A stretch of 64,000 bases of DNA from assembly GCF_910591885.1 (NCBI RefSeq), contig NC_063280.1, positions 8,432,001 through 8,496,000 of the forward strand. The letters run 5' to 3'. The translations under genes were made by a program, and so were the position numbers. The DNA comes from Bombus terrestris. Taxonomy: Eukaryota; Arthropoda; Insecta; Hymenoptera; Apidae. Shown one piece after another: positions 1 through 13,319 of this stretch (the first letter of the stretch is position 1; each line of letters starts with the position of its first letter). The notes beneath the pieces were generated by a model. The model did no database searches and was not told where the DNA came from. It worked only from the letters and a program-made list of their open reading frames with translations.

Positions 1-39
1 ATTACAAAATATTTCACTTTATTTGAACAGATTAAATTA

Positions 40-1075
40 GCGCGCGCAAATGTCGCGTGCCAGCCCGTGTTACCTCCCCACCACTTTACTAAACGTATCT
101 GCGACGCGGGGTGCCATTGATCTATCGAAAATCGTGGTGTTTGGATGTGTAACCTTACTCGATGCATTTCGCTATGCCTATTACCGTGTGTTACGTACTT
201 CCATTGCTCTTTCGTAAGTATTTGTACGCTATTATTAGTTCGTTAGTACACGTTTATCTAATCGTTTATTAAGCATAGTTAATCGAGTTTATTAAGTATA
301 ATAAAGTTAAACAATTCTTGGAGGTTAGTTTACAACTCTTCCGTTAGTCGTACTGTATATCATTCGATTATCGATAGCTTTCGTTGGCAACTTTTAATAT
401 AGGATTTATGTCATTTTAACGTTATTGATTTTAATCATGTTCAATCGTTAATCTTCCGTGCAGATTGTTGGCTGACGCGTGGATAACATCGAATAACACA
501 TCGTGGATAACAAAGAATAACAATACCGTATGATGTCACAGGAGATTGACAACCGATACGACGTTCTGCTATTTCGTAAGTATTTGTATACTCATATCAG
601 TTTCCTTTAATTACTATCCGTTTGTTCAATCGTTTATACGTAGTTATAGTGGAATTAAGTAATTTCTCGAAGCTACATTAGTCTGTTTTTGTTCGCCGCA
701 TCGAATTAAACTTGCACGCGCAAATGTACAGGAAAATATTTTGAGCAAGCTTGTACCACCTGCTGCCAACCGAGTCGCGTGGTATACCTATGCCATGTGG
801 AATGTTATTGTACTGTCGAAACTTGTGGTATTAGGATGTAACCTCGGACGCTTAAAGCACGTCGTTAAGCTATTAACTGCGTATCGTTGCGAGTTTGTAA
901 GCATTTACATGTATCCCTCTACCAACTTCATTTCATTACTGCGCGTTTATTTAATCTTTGCGATAAAGATAAACACATTTTCGAAATAGCCTCGCTCGTC
1001 TCTTCCTTTGATCGTATATTTGGCTGTTCGTGCATTATCGATAGCGTATATTACGAACTTTTAACATAAAACTTC
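40..1075. repeat. Degenerate duplication with a unit of about 670 bp
   Basis: Landmarks recur in the same order: GCGCGCAAATGT (43) and CACGCGCAAATGT (714); GTGGTGTTTGGATGTGTAACC (138) and GTGGTATTAGGATGTAACC (826); ATTATCGATAGC (367) and ATTATCGATAGC (1034). TTTCGTAAGTATTTGTA at 211 also recurs at 573 and, worn, at 891. The left copy continues off the window edge. No coding function is apparent. Confidence 0.5.
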
Positions 1076-1080
1076 GATAT

Positions 1081-4000
1081 GTTTCTAGTTAGGTTTTCAT
1101 TTTTATTCATAAAGATATTCCTTTTAGGAAGGTAGAGCACGATAAAAGGTAATGTTTCTTTTAAATTAGACAATCTTTTCTACCAAATACTCTATAATAA
1201 CTACTTTATTTATACATTCTTATATAAATAATATAAAAATATGTATGAAAATATTTTATTATTATACAAGCTATTATACAAATCGTTCAACATTTCAGAG
1301 AAAATTGCAAGTGTCCCAATACTTTTACCCGACGATATACCCGGTCTGTGATTATGTCATACAACAATGGTTTCTACTCCGCAAGTGTAACGTCCGGTTT
1401 CGTTTTCACGCTTCTTACGTTACGTCGAAACGCGATACCCAGCGACGTCGCCGGGTTCGGTCCGCCACATTCACGCTCAGGTATGCATATACACCTGGGA
1501 AACACGAGAATCCACGACTTGTCTCTCGAAACGAAACGATCGGTGAATCGTATAGACTCTCGCTCTCGATCGTCGAAAGTTTCGACTTCGTTTCAACTTC
1601 GTAACAAGCTTCCCTCACATTCGTGGAATCTCCTGTTTAATTTCTTCTACTCCGCGAGCTCTTCAAGTTTATATTAAATGCCGGAAATTGTATTTGGGAG
1701 CTGTAATCTTCTAGGAGTAATGATAACTTGTGCAGGATATTAAGAAACAGGGGTTGAAAGCTCCAAAGAGTTTACGTACAATGTTCGTGAAGAGTAATCA
1801 ATGATGAATCTAAAGTCAGTTGTTCTTAGAATGCAATGTAATTTCGTATTTGACGGTAAGTTAGTTCTCTAGTTGTCAGGTTTAACTGCATCGCGAGTTC
1901 AGTTATTTTTCGTAAGACTAGCTTCAATCTCGTAAAGGTATATAGTAAACGTCTCGGGGGAAAATGAATGATACGAAATGAGATAAATAGAGGAATTGAT
2001 CCCTAAGAAGATATTAAGAAATATGGTGTCATAACACAGAGATTATCAGTGGTATTAATCAAATCCCATGGTACGAAACTGAAATTCTTTAATTAGATTA
2101 ACATCTTTGTCAAGCAAGAAGCCTTTTAATCGAGTTAAATCTGTTTGAGAATCAAACTAGCGGATATTTTTACGAATTAAAAATTTCCATCTCTCGGACG
2201 TTTTGCTACGTGTATTATAAAATTCTACCTCGTACGTATCAACTTGGAATTTTAATTACTTCGTTTAATTCAGATATGCCTATCAACCTTTCAAAAGGAT
2301 AATTTTCCAAGATCCGTCTTTTCATCCATTTGCTTGTATATTTGTTATCCAATTGTTCGTTGTACATTTCCAACCCTATACGTTTAACTTATATGAAGCA
2401 AAGAAGGATACTTTGCAGAACATCGTAAAAATAAATTGAATAATTCTTACATTTTTTTCGTAGTGAATCCATATTCGGTTCTCCACCGAAGAAAATTGCG
2501 AAACGATTCGCAAGTACTTGCGGCCCGCTGCTAAACACGGCGCCAACGACCGTAGTGCTTTTCGTTGTTCGCCAATATCTCTAGATACTTCTATACACGA
2601 GGTGGTTAAATGGTAGCAGCAGAGCGAATCTTTCGTCGTTGCGGTGCACCGCAATTTTCGACCTCTAATTTTATGGTTTTTCGTGGCGGACCCAACGGAG
2701 AGGAGGTCTGCCCTCTCAACCAGAAATCCCGCACGGTGAAATACCTTTCGCATACGTTTACGTACGTGCAATTATCCTGTCGGTTACGCCGGTACACACC
2801 GATTATTTTCTTGGCGCGTCGCGTGACGAGCATCGTCCTTTTTCCTTACCCTTTCAACCATTCGACGATGGACGAGAATCTTCTCGATGGAGCTACCGTG
2901 CCAAAGTATTGTGTTTCAATGTTTATTTTTTTCTTTTCTTTCTTTTTTGGTTGGTTGGTTGTTTTTCTGGCAAGTTAACACTCGCGCCTGTTCAGCTTCG
3001 CAGACGCTGCGAAATTGAACACACGCAAGCGCGAATTTGTAGAAAAGATCGACGGTATTCGTTTGATCGCGATTTCTCCGTGTTTGTCTAATGAAAATTT
3101 TAGGTCGATCGATCCCTCGGCGAAAGGAGAACGGAAAATTGAAAGAGCAGCGTCATAGCCGGCTCGTGAACACTTTTCATGGCTTGTTCGCGACTTGTTC
3201 GACGAGAATGTTCGTTGCAGGATTTTTCAAAAATAGCTGTCACTAAATTTAATAAAAAGGCCACAAACTTTTCCATTTATTTCTAATACAGCATATGGCT
3301 GTCCACGCTTGACCATCCAATCTTGTTCGGCTTCAAAATCAATAAAAATGTTCACCAGGCGCAGATGTACAATTTTTTAGAATTTTCATTCGGTGATGAC
3401 TTTTTCTTTCGAAAATTCGACGAACGAAAATTGCTGTCGGACAAATGTGCACATATCGTGGACAATCATATCCCGTTTACGAATCAATGAAAAGTGTTCA
3501 TGTTGGGGCTGATGATAAATATTGTCATTTGGCGATAACGTTTTTTTTTTTTTTTTTTTAGGCGGAGAAATGAAAATTTTGTTTGGACAAATGTGGACGA
3601 TTCGCGGACGAACGAGTACTGATCGTTTTTTTTTTTTTTTTGCGTGTAAATTCGCACTTGGAAACGCCAGTTTTACGAACCGACTGGCGCAACTACTATT
3701 AGGTCTTTGCTTCCATACGATACTGCAATAGTTGCTACTTATTCGATCATATATTTCGTATTCTTACTCTTTGAATTTTGCTAGTGATTCAATTAATAAT
3801 TGTCAATCGAGCTAAATGAAACGAGATTTCTAATGAAAATTATCCTCGGTGACATTTTAATTACGTTACGATATTAAAACACGCAGAAGGAACTTGGTAG
3901 CGTTGGCAAGTTATTTTGTTCACCATATATACAATTTCGTAATTTTATGCATCATAAATTTTCATACAATCAATACTTGCGTTAATTTAAAAATATCCAA

Positions 4001-6540
4001 CTCGTTACTTTTCCATTCTACTATCCTTCGCCGCTGACTATGGCCAAGTTTGTTAATAAATAGAATAATCCACTATTTTCTTTTACAAGCAAGATCACTA
4101 GCGAGAAGTCGACCACAATGTGCAATAAGACGATATCGCGTTGCAAAATAGCCTCCTGCAAACGGCCACCGTGGAAATACTGTAAACATCGACGGTCAAG
4201 GATTTTCCACGTCTTTTCCCCAATGGCGTTGCTCTATCGATTATCGGCAACGTGTTTTCTCCTCGTCACACGCGTCTTTGCTTCGAGAATATTTCACGTT
4301 TTCGTATCCGTAGCAGCTGGAAATAAATTTCCATTTTTAGTGGAAACACTGCGCCGCGACTTTGACCTTGCAGCTACTCCACATTTCTATCTTCGTCCAT
4401 ATGACGTAAGTTTATCAACTTTTATAGCCGTTCGATATTTCCAGGTTTAATCGATATTTTCATTCGAATTGGTACAGAGCGGTGTTTTTAGCCGGACACA
4501 TGTTTCAGCTTGCGTTCCAAGATCGAGGGAAAAATCTATCCTGAACTTTTGCACGTCGCTGTACCTATACGTACGTGGATGAAATAGTTCGTACGATAGA
4601 AAGGGTATGGGTGAGGTATGCAAATTAATTGCGTCGTGTATTATACCGTAAGCTTAATCTTTTAAGCTTCTTTGCGCGCTGTGCGCTTCTCGCATGTGCA
4701 TGTTAATTGAAAATCCATGTGAAGCAGCAGTTTTCGCGTGATTTAACGAGCTGAGATCGTTTTCCTGACAAATATTCGCTGACTTCCACGATTTGTTTGC
4801 CGTGTTTAATTGCGCTCGCGCGTGATCCACGTGCCATTTTCAGTGCAAACCCGAGCCCCTACGTCGAACACACCGATTTCCACGTAATTTTATCGAAGAG
4901 TAACACGTCGATAAATTTTAATACGCGAGTATGATCGATTTGCAGTAACGATACAGAAATAGCATAGAGCCTCTTCGTGTTGTACACGCAACGATCGTAA
5001 CACGAGTTACTCATTAATTGTTTATTAATTATCTGATCGTTCTATACATTCCGATGCATCGTGTTTCTCCTGCAAGACGGCCGACCGATACAAGACTGTC
5101 TCTCACAGTTGAAAACGGAGTTTCATTGCAGTAGAGCGGGAAGAAAAATCGTCGATTTAGCAGAAAAGTGGCGCACTTGGAAACTCGTCGATTTTAAGCT
5201 ACATCTTGGAAACTTAATTCTAGGAACACTTACTTTTTTAAAACTAAATTATTATTATCATTTTGTTAACAAAGTTACGCGACCTTGTAAAATCACCTTG
5301 TAAAATTTTAGTGATATCGGTTGGATCGTGAACGAGTTTCCACAGTGCTGTGTCGGGGCGTGAGAAACTCCTGGGTCCGTAACATACTTTTTAACCCCGA
5401 AAAAACGGTGAAAGGTATCGAATCCGTTCGAATAGCAATAAATATTTGGGAGATCGGAACGCCGGAAGTGAATCGTATAAAATACGTATTGATTAGAAAG
5501 AGGCGGCCAGAAAGGTGGGGCCATTTGTCCATTTAATGGCGGAGATCTTGACAAAAGGTCTACAAATCCCTCGTGGAACGAGCGGCGCATCGCGGGATAA
5601 AGGAAAGTAATGGAAAGCGGACAGTAAATCCAGAGCAAAGCAGCAGCGGCAACTTCCTGGAAAATTTCAAGTATTTATAGTTGCGCACGTAGGCAGCACC
5701 GAGTGCCAAGCTTTGGTAAACAGTAACCTGTTTCGTTTATGTCGGATGAAAAGGCGGCGAGTGTATCTTTTACGGCGTTTCAAGGTCTCCGTCGCTCGTG
5801 CGTCCATCGAAACGTTATTATTATCATTCGTTTTATTGAACCAGTTAGTTAAACACAGAATTTAGTTTTAGAAATGTCTCGTGAGATTAGATGATGGAGT
5901 GCGTACACGAATACGAGCGACGACGAATGTACACGTCAAATATAATTGATAATTAATTAATCCGTCAAATATATTAATTTTAATCGACTAGAAATTCTCC
6001 TGCAGAAAGGTAATAAGCTTTTAGCGATGAATCAATCAAAGTTCGAATGCTTCGATTTTCTAAATTACACGCTGTGCAATTATTTTACTTTACGTTCATC
6101 TATCGATGTTATCACTTACGAAGGTACTTTCTTTCTTCAACAGTTGACAGAGCAGTGTAGTTCTACGTTGAAGTTCGTGTTGGAGTGAACTATTACGTTT
6201 TATGTACGCCCTATAGGTATCTTTAAGAGCGATGTTACACGACGTGCTTCTGTTGTCCTACTTTACAATAGTTAGTTTACGGCACTTTTTCACGACACCT
6301 TGGGAAAGCTTCGTACAACGTACGATCTACCTACTGTATGTTCTTTTATGTATTTTATATGTAGAAAGTATGTTTTTACTAGCAAGCAATAACGCTTTCT
6401 TACATCTACCATATACGCACTCGCGTACGTATACGTTGCCCAATGGCATTTCGTTAAATTAGGTACGATAATATAGGATTTTTTTTATTTATTTAGAAGT
6501 ATCAGAAATTAGGATTTCCAATGATTTCTATCTTATATGA
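1081..6540. other. No gene recognised
   Basis: Mixed AT-rich DNA with short frames on both strands and no recognised protein, RNA gene or clear transposon end apart from the poly(T) tracts noted separately. Confidence 0.5.
3541..3641. repeat. Two poly(T) tracts
   Basis: T runs at 3541-3559 (19 bp) and 3626-3641 (16 bp) lie 66 bp apart. No repeat structure connects them clearly. Confidence 0.95.
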
Positions 6541-6960
6541 TCAGTTTATTGATCGATAGATCTATTTACAATGGATTAAACAGAAATTACAGTGGTTATT
6601 TAACGCGAACTAAATACAGTAATGTGCTATAACTAAGACAACTAGATGGTTAATTCACAACTCACAAGTAGTAGTTTGCAACTCGTAACAACTCAGCAAC
6701 TCAACTCTCGACTCCTCACCATTCGACTGTCAACTGAACTACTGAACTCGACTCCTCTCATTCCTCTCAACTCACGACTATTCCACTCGACTCTTCATGC
6801 GACGACCACCCGGTGAAAACTGCCAGGCCCTTTTGACCTAAGGGCACTTAGGTCTCCTCGCAATACTGTTTATGCTTAATCCGATATTTTTTAGGCCATT
6901 TGTCCACGATACTACAATAACGTATGCCATTATACAACAAGTTGGTATTGTACCTTAAAT
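6541..6960 (-). mobile_element. Candidate solo LTR or related repeat, copy 1
   Basis: Shared with copy 2 (44178-44446): GTGGTTATTTAACGCGAACT near the left and GTCCACGATACTACAATA near the right. Between them lies CAACTC-rich low-complexity sequence. On the minus strand it begins TGTAGTATCGTGGAC, which fits the TG start of an LTR. Internal retroelement genes and a target duplication were not seen, so this remains a candidate. Confidence 0.4.
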
Positions 6961-9900
6961 CGCCCACTCAACTTCTACTATGTAACCACAGCAAGGTAAC
7001 ACGAAATTAATACAGTACCAAAAAAAAAAGATTTGGAAGATTCTGCTGCTAAAATCCATCGCAGCTATCCATGAACGATATTCATAAAAGAGTAATTAGC
7101 TCGCTTGTCCCGTTTCATAAAAGAGGAAAACGCAAGACAATATCAAAGAAGATTTCAAAAAAGGAAAACAGCATGTCAGCTTTGCGTGTTTCACTTTGCA
7201 GGTATACAGCCTTTATTCAGCCGTAAACCCTGGTAAACCTGATATTCAAGAGACCAATCACGGCACGTTGATATTTCTGCGCGTTTCGCTTCCTCCTGCT
7301 CGCTTAATTTTCCAAGGGAATTTATAACGATCGGTCGTGGAAGAGAAAGAAAACGGTAGGATGTTCGCGACGAGGACGTTGAATCGGCGAAATACGAAGA
7401 AAGGCGCCGTAATTATTTCGCATTCGTATCGAAGCAGGAATTGAAACGAAGAACACGCGCCACCGGTTGCGATAGTTTCGCGCCTGTGCGCACCAACGCT
7501 GACGATACGGCGCGGAAAACGTTTTTCTCTCGGTTGAGCCGTGTGGTCGTTACGCAGCGAACGTCTTGCCGGTAAAAAGGATACTTTTGTAAAAATCCAC
7601 CTGGCGCTCATTGAACGGAGAACGACAAAAGGAAAGGAAAGAAATTTCTCGAGTTATTGTCCGCCGCAGTAGAATGGCCCGCGATAAGTCAGACGTCGAG
7701 AGCACGTTCTTCAATACGCTGGATTTCACTTCGTCAGAGCGTACAAATCGCGAGATTCTATTGCTTGAACGCGAGTTAACGCGTTGCTGTCTTGGTTACT
7801 CGATATTTAAACCGATTTTCGTCCTTTTTTTTAATTGTTAAATAATAGCGAATGATTTACTCGAGTCTTTCGCATCTAACTGTATACGATCCATTAAGCA
7901 CCGAACGATGCGCATATTACAATTTATCTTAATGATATGGATACTACGATTTCTTTAACTTTCTTAAGATCAGTTGAATCTGAGCGGAAGAAAGAGCGAA
8001 AAGACGACGCGCAATTGTACGCGGTGAAACAGTGCTCTTGCATCGTCTTCAATCTCCACCGTCAGTGTCTCTTTCACTGCTTCTTTTTCCTTCAAATTCT
8101 TATTCGCTGTTCTTATTCGTTCGTACAAAGAACATTCTAATAATATGAATCTTGTGTTTTTGTACCAGCCACGTTCCCCCATTCCCCCTTCTCTATTCTT
8201 CGCCTGTATCCTCTTTCTTTGTAGCAGAATGCTTTCTTTTGCCAGTTAGTCTCGGTTGATCTATCCTTCTTATTGCCTTTAGCGAGATTTTAAAATTCAT
8301 GTACTTTTCCCCTCCTTACTATTTCCTTCCCTTAATCCCCCGTACCTTTCCTTCTTCCATCCTCTTCCACGTGCTATCCTCGCTCGCTTTAACTTGTTCC
8401 GTATTTTCCATTATTCACGGTCTTCCATATCCTGCTACGTCCCTGGCAAGTGCTCTAGTTCCATGAGTTTCCTCCAGTCGCGTTTTCTATTCGTTTCGTC
8501 GCTTCCCTTCCGATCGTCTCTCTACATCGGTTTCTCCGAGCGTATCCACGTTCGTACACTTACGAATTTCCCTTAAACGCTGTTTGCGTCGTCGGCAACG
8601 TTAACGCTGACGAAGATCGGTGGTGGATACGCGAAAGACGCTTGCTCCGTGGGATCTGCTCTCGGTCTGGCCCATCGGTCTTGTCCACGACGATTCGCCG
8701 CTGTATTTCCTCGTTTAGGAAATTTAACGATGATAAAGCGGAATGGTTACGGACTTGGGAACAACAAATTAACGAAGAGAGAATAAACGAAGGCTCGCGG
8801 TCGCGCCCTCTCGCCTCAGATTTCATTTATGCCCTTAATCTAAACTTCGCAGACCGCTCCCGTTGCTCTTAAATCAAGCACGCGTTGAAATAATTCAGGC
8901 TACCTTACGGGTTCGCGCCTACACCTCAGAAACCCGATTTACCGTATCGGAGGAAACTTTGGCTGAATAAAGTGGCCCCCGACTCGCGCCACCCTCGCCC
9001 GCCTTTCCAAGATCTACAAGAGCCACGGTATACATTTAGCAAAAGCGCGAACGGTGTTCACGAAACGGTAGCGATATCTCTCGTAGGATTTTATAGAGTC
9101 CTTGATATTGCGAGCGGGCTGTTGTAAATCTTGTTTAGCCTGCGGTAAATATAATATGATACGGACTTCTTGGAACAACTCGCAGCAAGTTTATTGGGAA
9201 TTTATACGGTTATGGGCGAGAAAGGTACTCGTGAGTCGTGCTTTCTTCCCCCTCCCCCCTTTTTTTTATTATCATTCGTGTCTTTTTTTTTTCTTCTTTG
9301 TTTTCGCGAAGAATTATTAGCGAGTTACAAGCCGATTCTCTCGGTGATTCTCGTCGGTGATTTACGTAGAATACATTGGATACACGTTCATTTACTTCGC
9401 GAATATTCGCGAACGAATTCGTGTCTTGGTGCATGACGCTTGCGAAATACCTGGCTGTTACAGCAAAAATTGGAATTCGTAGCATCGAGATTCCACGGCG
9501 AACGAACACGTATCTATCGATAACGTTCGTAGACTTTGTCTCCGTCGCAATAAATACTCGGATCTGTATCTTCCGTTTTCGTTTGAACGCGTCTGATAAC
9601 TTCGGATAATTGCCGAATCCCGTGACGATCGAAGCATTCGCAAAAATTGAAGCCAGTTGGCTTAGCATTACAGAAGCTCGATTCTTTCTTGCTGTAAAGA
9701 ATCGGATTGGCAGCTTCGAAAATACGTTTTTAACGCTTCCCGATCGATCTGAAATTGCGCGAAAAGAGCGAAGTCGTCTGGTCTTGCGAAAAGGCCAATT
9801 CTCGTGTAACACGTATTTCGCCATTAAGACAAAGCGATCCAAGGTCTGCATCTTTCATTTCTATTCAGACACGTTCAAATACCTTGCGATAATTTGCAAA

Positions 9901-10483
9901 CGCAGCGACACAAAGCGAGCCACCCTATCTGTGTCAATAATCCTTACATTCGGTTCTTTAGCCAGCATCGATTTCTCTGAAAGAAGACGAACAATGCGTG
10001 TGGTATGCCGCCGGTGCCGCTTGAATAAATGATAAACGCGGTAAACAGGGTCCTTTTCGTCTCCTCTGCTGTCTGTTTCATGGGCTGAATAGTCGCTGGT
10101 ATATATATCGAGCTCAGCTGGATTTCGATGGAGTTTCTTTTTTCTCGTGGTTGGGGTTTCTCGGCTTTTCTCGTGTTTTCTCAGTCTGCGCGGATAAATA
10201 GAAATTTTTCACCGGTGAAAGGGGATGGCCGCGCCGCTGGCATTCAGAACCCGGAAGCCGTTTAATGTAACGGCCGAGGAATGCGTGGAAATTGCGACCC
10301 CGTCTGCTCTCTCAGGATTAAGATCGAGATAATTACTCGGCGCCCGCGAAACGTACGACCAGACGCGCCGTCCCGACGCCTCTGTCACGAATCGCTCACT
10401 ACCGAAAGCACCGTCGCTCTTCTCGCGATCGAGTTCTTCCCCGAAATTATGAAACACTGAGTCAGCTTTTTCTGCTTTGCTCG
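6961..10483. other. No gene recognised
   Basis: Apart from the unexplained open frame at 9210-9851, there is nothing beyond short frames, pyrimidine-rich stretches (8150-8400) and one C/T-rich run at 9250-9300. Confidence 0.5.
9210..9851 (-). other. Longest unexplained open frame in the desert (213 codons), probably not a gene
   Basis: A 213-codon minus-strand frame. The peptide is basic and shows no domain I recognise; its end runs through a poly-T/A stretch (GENKEEKKKTRMIIKKRG-like composition). The opposite strand is also open over long parts (9376-9609 and 9610-10032), which points to stop-poor composition rather than selection. Confidence 0.3.
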
Positions 10484-11640
10484 GCGAATAGACGGCAGTC
10501 AGATCTTTTCTGACAAGTTTGGAGAATAAGTGATAGTCAGATATCTCTGACAAGTTTGGAGAATAGGTGTTAGTCAGATATCTCTGAAAAGTTTGGAGAA
10601 TAGGTGATAGTCAGATATCTCTGACAAGTTTGGAGAATAGGTGATAGTCAGATATCTCTGACAAGTTTGTAGAATAGGTGATAGTCAGATATCTCTGACA
10701 AGTTTGTAGAATAGGTGGTAGTCAGATTTTTCTGACAAGTTTGGAGAATAGGTGATAGATATCTCTGACAAGTTTGGAGAATAGGTGATAGATATCTCTG
10801 ACAAGTTTGGAGAATAGACAATAGTCAGATTTCTCTGACAAGTTTAGAGAATAGGTGGTAGTCAGATTTTTCTGACAAGTTTGGAGAATAGGTGATAGTT
10901 AGATATCTCTGGGAAGTTTGGAGAATAGGTGATAGATATCTCTGACAAGTTTGTAGAATAGGTGATAGTCAGATATCTCTGGGAAGTTTGGAGAATAGGT
11001 GATAGTCAGATATCTCTGACAAGTTTGGAGAATAGACGATAGTCAGATTTCTCTGACAAGTTTGGAGAATAGGTGATAGTCAGGTATCTCTGACAAGTTT
11101 GTAGAATAGGTGATAGTCAGATATCTCTGGGAAGTTTGGAGAGTAGGTGATAGTCAGATATCTCTGAGAAGTTTGGAGAATAGGTATTAGTCAAATATCT
11201 CTGACAGGTTTGGAGAATAGACGATAGTCAGATTTCTCTGACAAGTTTAGAGAATAGGTGGTAGTCAGATTTTTCTGACAAGTTTGGAGAATAGGTGATA
11301 GATATCTCTGACAAGTTTGGAGAATAGGTGATAGTCAGGTATCTCTGACAAGTTTGTAGAATAGGTGATAGTCAGATATCTCTGGGAAGTTTGGAGAATA
11401 GGTGATAGTCAGATATCTCTGACAAGTTTGGAGAATAGACGATAGTCAGATTTCTCTGACAAGTTTAGAGAATAGGTGGTAGTCAGATTTTTCTGACAAG
11501 TTTGGAGAATAGGTGATAGATATCTCTGACAGGTTTGGAGAATAGGTGATAGTCAGGTATCTCTGACAAGTTTGAAGAATAGGTGATAGTCAGATATCTC
11601 TGGGAAGTTTGGAGAATAGACTATAGTCAGATTTCCTCGG
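10484..11640. repeat. 37-bp satellite array with higher-order structure
   Basis: About 31 tandem units of the type GTCAGATATCTCTGACAAGT plus TTGGAGAATAGGTGATA (37 bp); some units are 33 bp through loss of GTCA. Variant units recur in a fixed order: a block starting ACGATAGTCAGATTTCTCTG at 11221 repeats at 11439, a period of 218 bp (five 37-bp units and one 33-bp unit). Diverged units continue to about 11850. The inner TCAGATATCTCTGA is nearly self-complementary. Confidence 0.95.
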
Positions 11641-13112
11641 TGGGTTTGGAGACTACGTTGCGGTGTATTCACGCATACCCATCCGTAGGTTTTTGAGAAA
11701 TGTTTATCGCCTCGAAAGTCGCGCAACGGAACACTCACTCCGAGAAGAAGGGTCGCTCTCTTCGCGATCAAGTTGCTCGATACTTTCAGAGGCGAGATCA
11801 TATGCTTTTGGTGAGTTTGGGAAGTAGATACTAGTAGCGCGTTCGTTCGTAGTTTTCCTGCGGACTTTTATTCCTCCGAGAGTCACGCAACGAATCGCTC
11901 ACGCTCGAAATAGAACGATCGAGTTCTTCCGTGAGCAAAAGTCTCGGAAAACGATGTCGCAAATTCGCTAGCGTATAATTTTTTATCGATTTTCACGTAT
12001 CCGATATATTTTCGTTTCACGATTCCAATATTCGCCGATAATCGTTCATGGGAATCGATCGGTGAGAATCGCGTTCCAATTCCCCTGCTTCTCTCATTTT
12101 CCAAGTTCGTCATCACGCAATCTGATTCTCCGCCATTCCGGATCTTGGGTTCACCGTCCTCTAACTACTTACATAAACTTTCCACCTTCTCATATCAGTT
12201 TCCGTTCCTCCACTCCAATTCGTTCCAACTTCGTTAGTTGGGCAAGTTCGATGAACCGTCGGACGAACGAAGAAGGTGACAACGCGACAAACAGGTGACG
12301 ATGACGCGTCGACGAAAGCTTAACAAACCGACAGGGTTTATGTTAGAGTCTTTACAATTGATAACGCGTTATCACGCTGTTAGTTGTAGCGCGGTAGAAT
12401 CTGTCGTAATCGAACCAACAGGGAGACGAACGCGCTCGGATAATGGCAACTTTCGGATAAATAGGAGCAGTCGCTTTTCTCGCGATAAATTCTATTTATT
12501 CAAATAGGGATCGTGCAAGTTGTCGGTTCGTTCTATTTGACATGCGAGAATTTGATATTTTTGAAATATCGCGTTTCATGCGGGAAACCGTACGTGAAAA
12601 TTATCAGAAGCTTCGAACGAAACTGTCGCGTCGGTGATATTTTATTTAATCGTCATCGGTCGAGCGAACGTGTACACGAAAATTTGTCAAATAACGGCGG
12701 CTCCAGGCCTCCTCCATGAAATTTCTACCGTTGAACGCGTCGAGTTTTTCGCATACCAGAAGTGTTTTTCGATAAAACGAGGGTTGGTCGAATACGCCGT
12801 TATGGAAAAAACCCAATCCCCAGTTAAATGCGTATTTAGCAAACTCGACGCGTGAGAAATTAAACGAAGTCTTTGATATTTAATAACGTTTCCCTTTGAA
12901 ATAAAATAGTTTGCCACGGTGGACTCGTGAAATATCATTTCTACTTATTCATTTATTCATTTATAATTTATTCATTTATACACCTGGATGAATGCATCAG
13001 TGAGAATACGTACGTTTAGAACGACAGGTGATTACCTGATACAGGTATGCACGTAGAAACAAAGAAGATACGTTCGCACAGAGACCTTAATGACAGTGTC
13101 GGTTCCAAAAAA
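11641..13112. other. Worn satellite edge, then no gene recognised
   Basis: Up to about 11850 the sequence still resembles satellite units (GGTGGGTTTGGAGACTA, GGTGAGTTTGGGAAGTAG). The rest holds only short frames. Confidence 0.5.
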
Positions 13113-13319
13113 TTAACCAGTTAGATATTTTTCACGAGTATACTCGAAGAAATGGCAATATCTTGCCTTACGACGAGTCCTGTCGCTAATAAAATCAATA
13201 GAACGGTCATTGTAACAACCGCACTACTCTGTGCCTCTGACGAGTATACTCGCCAACGCTTACTTCTTACGACACATTTTAGGTACACGTTTCTCAAAGA
13301 GCAACAGCTAACTGGTCAA
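13113..13319. mobile_element. Family C TTAA-type MITE, copy 1
   Basis: It starts TTAACCAGTTAGATATT and ends GCAACAGCTAACTGGTCAA, about 207 bp in all. Palindromic motifs CACGAGTATACTCG (13133) and GACGAGTATACTCG (13239) lie inside. TTAA at the ends points to the piggyBac mode of insertion; the right TTAA is mutated to TCAA. Confidence 0.8.

Noticed and set aside
10209..10553. Minus-strand frame running into the satellite (MSEISDYHLFSKLV...)
   Set aside because: Its start is encoded by satellite units, and the same peptide recurs at 11553-11801 because of the repeat.
10484..11640. CRISPR-like array
   Set aside because: Units are contiguous with no unique spacers, and the context is eukaryotic.
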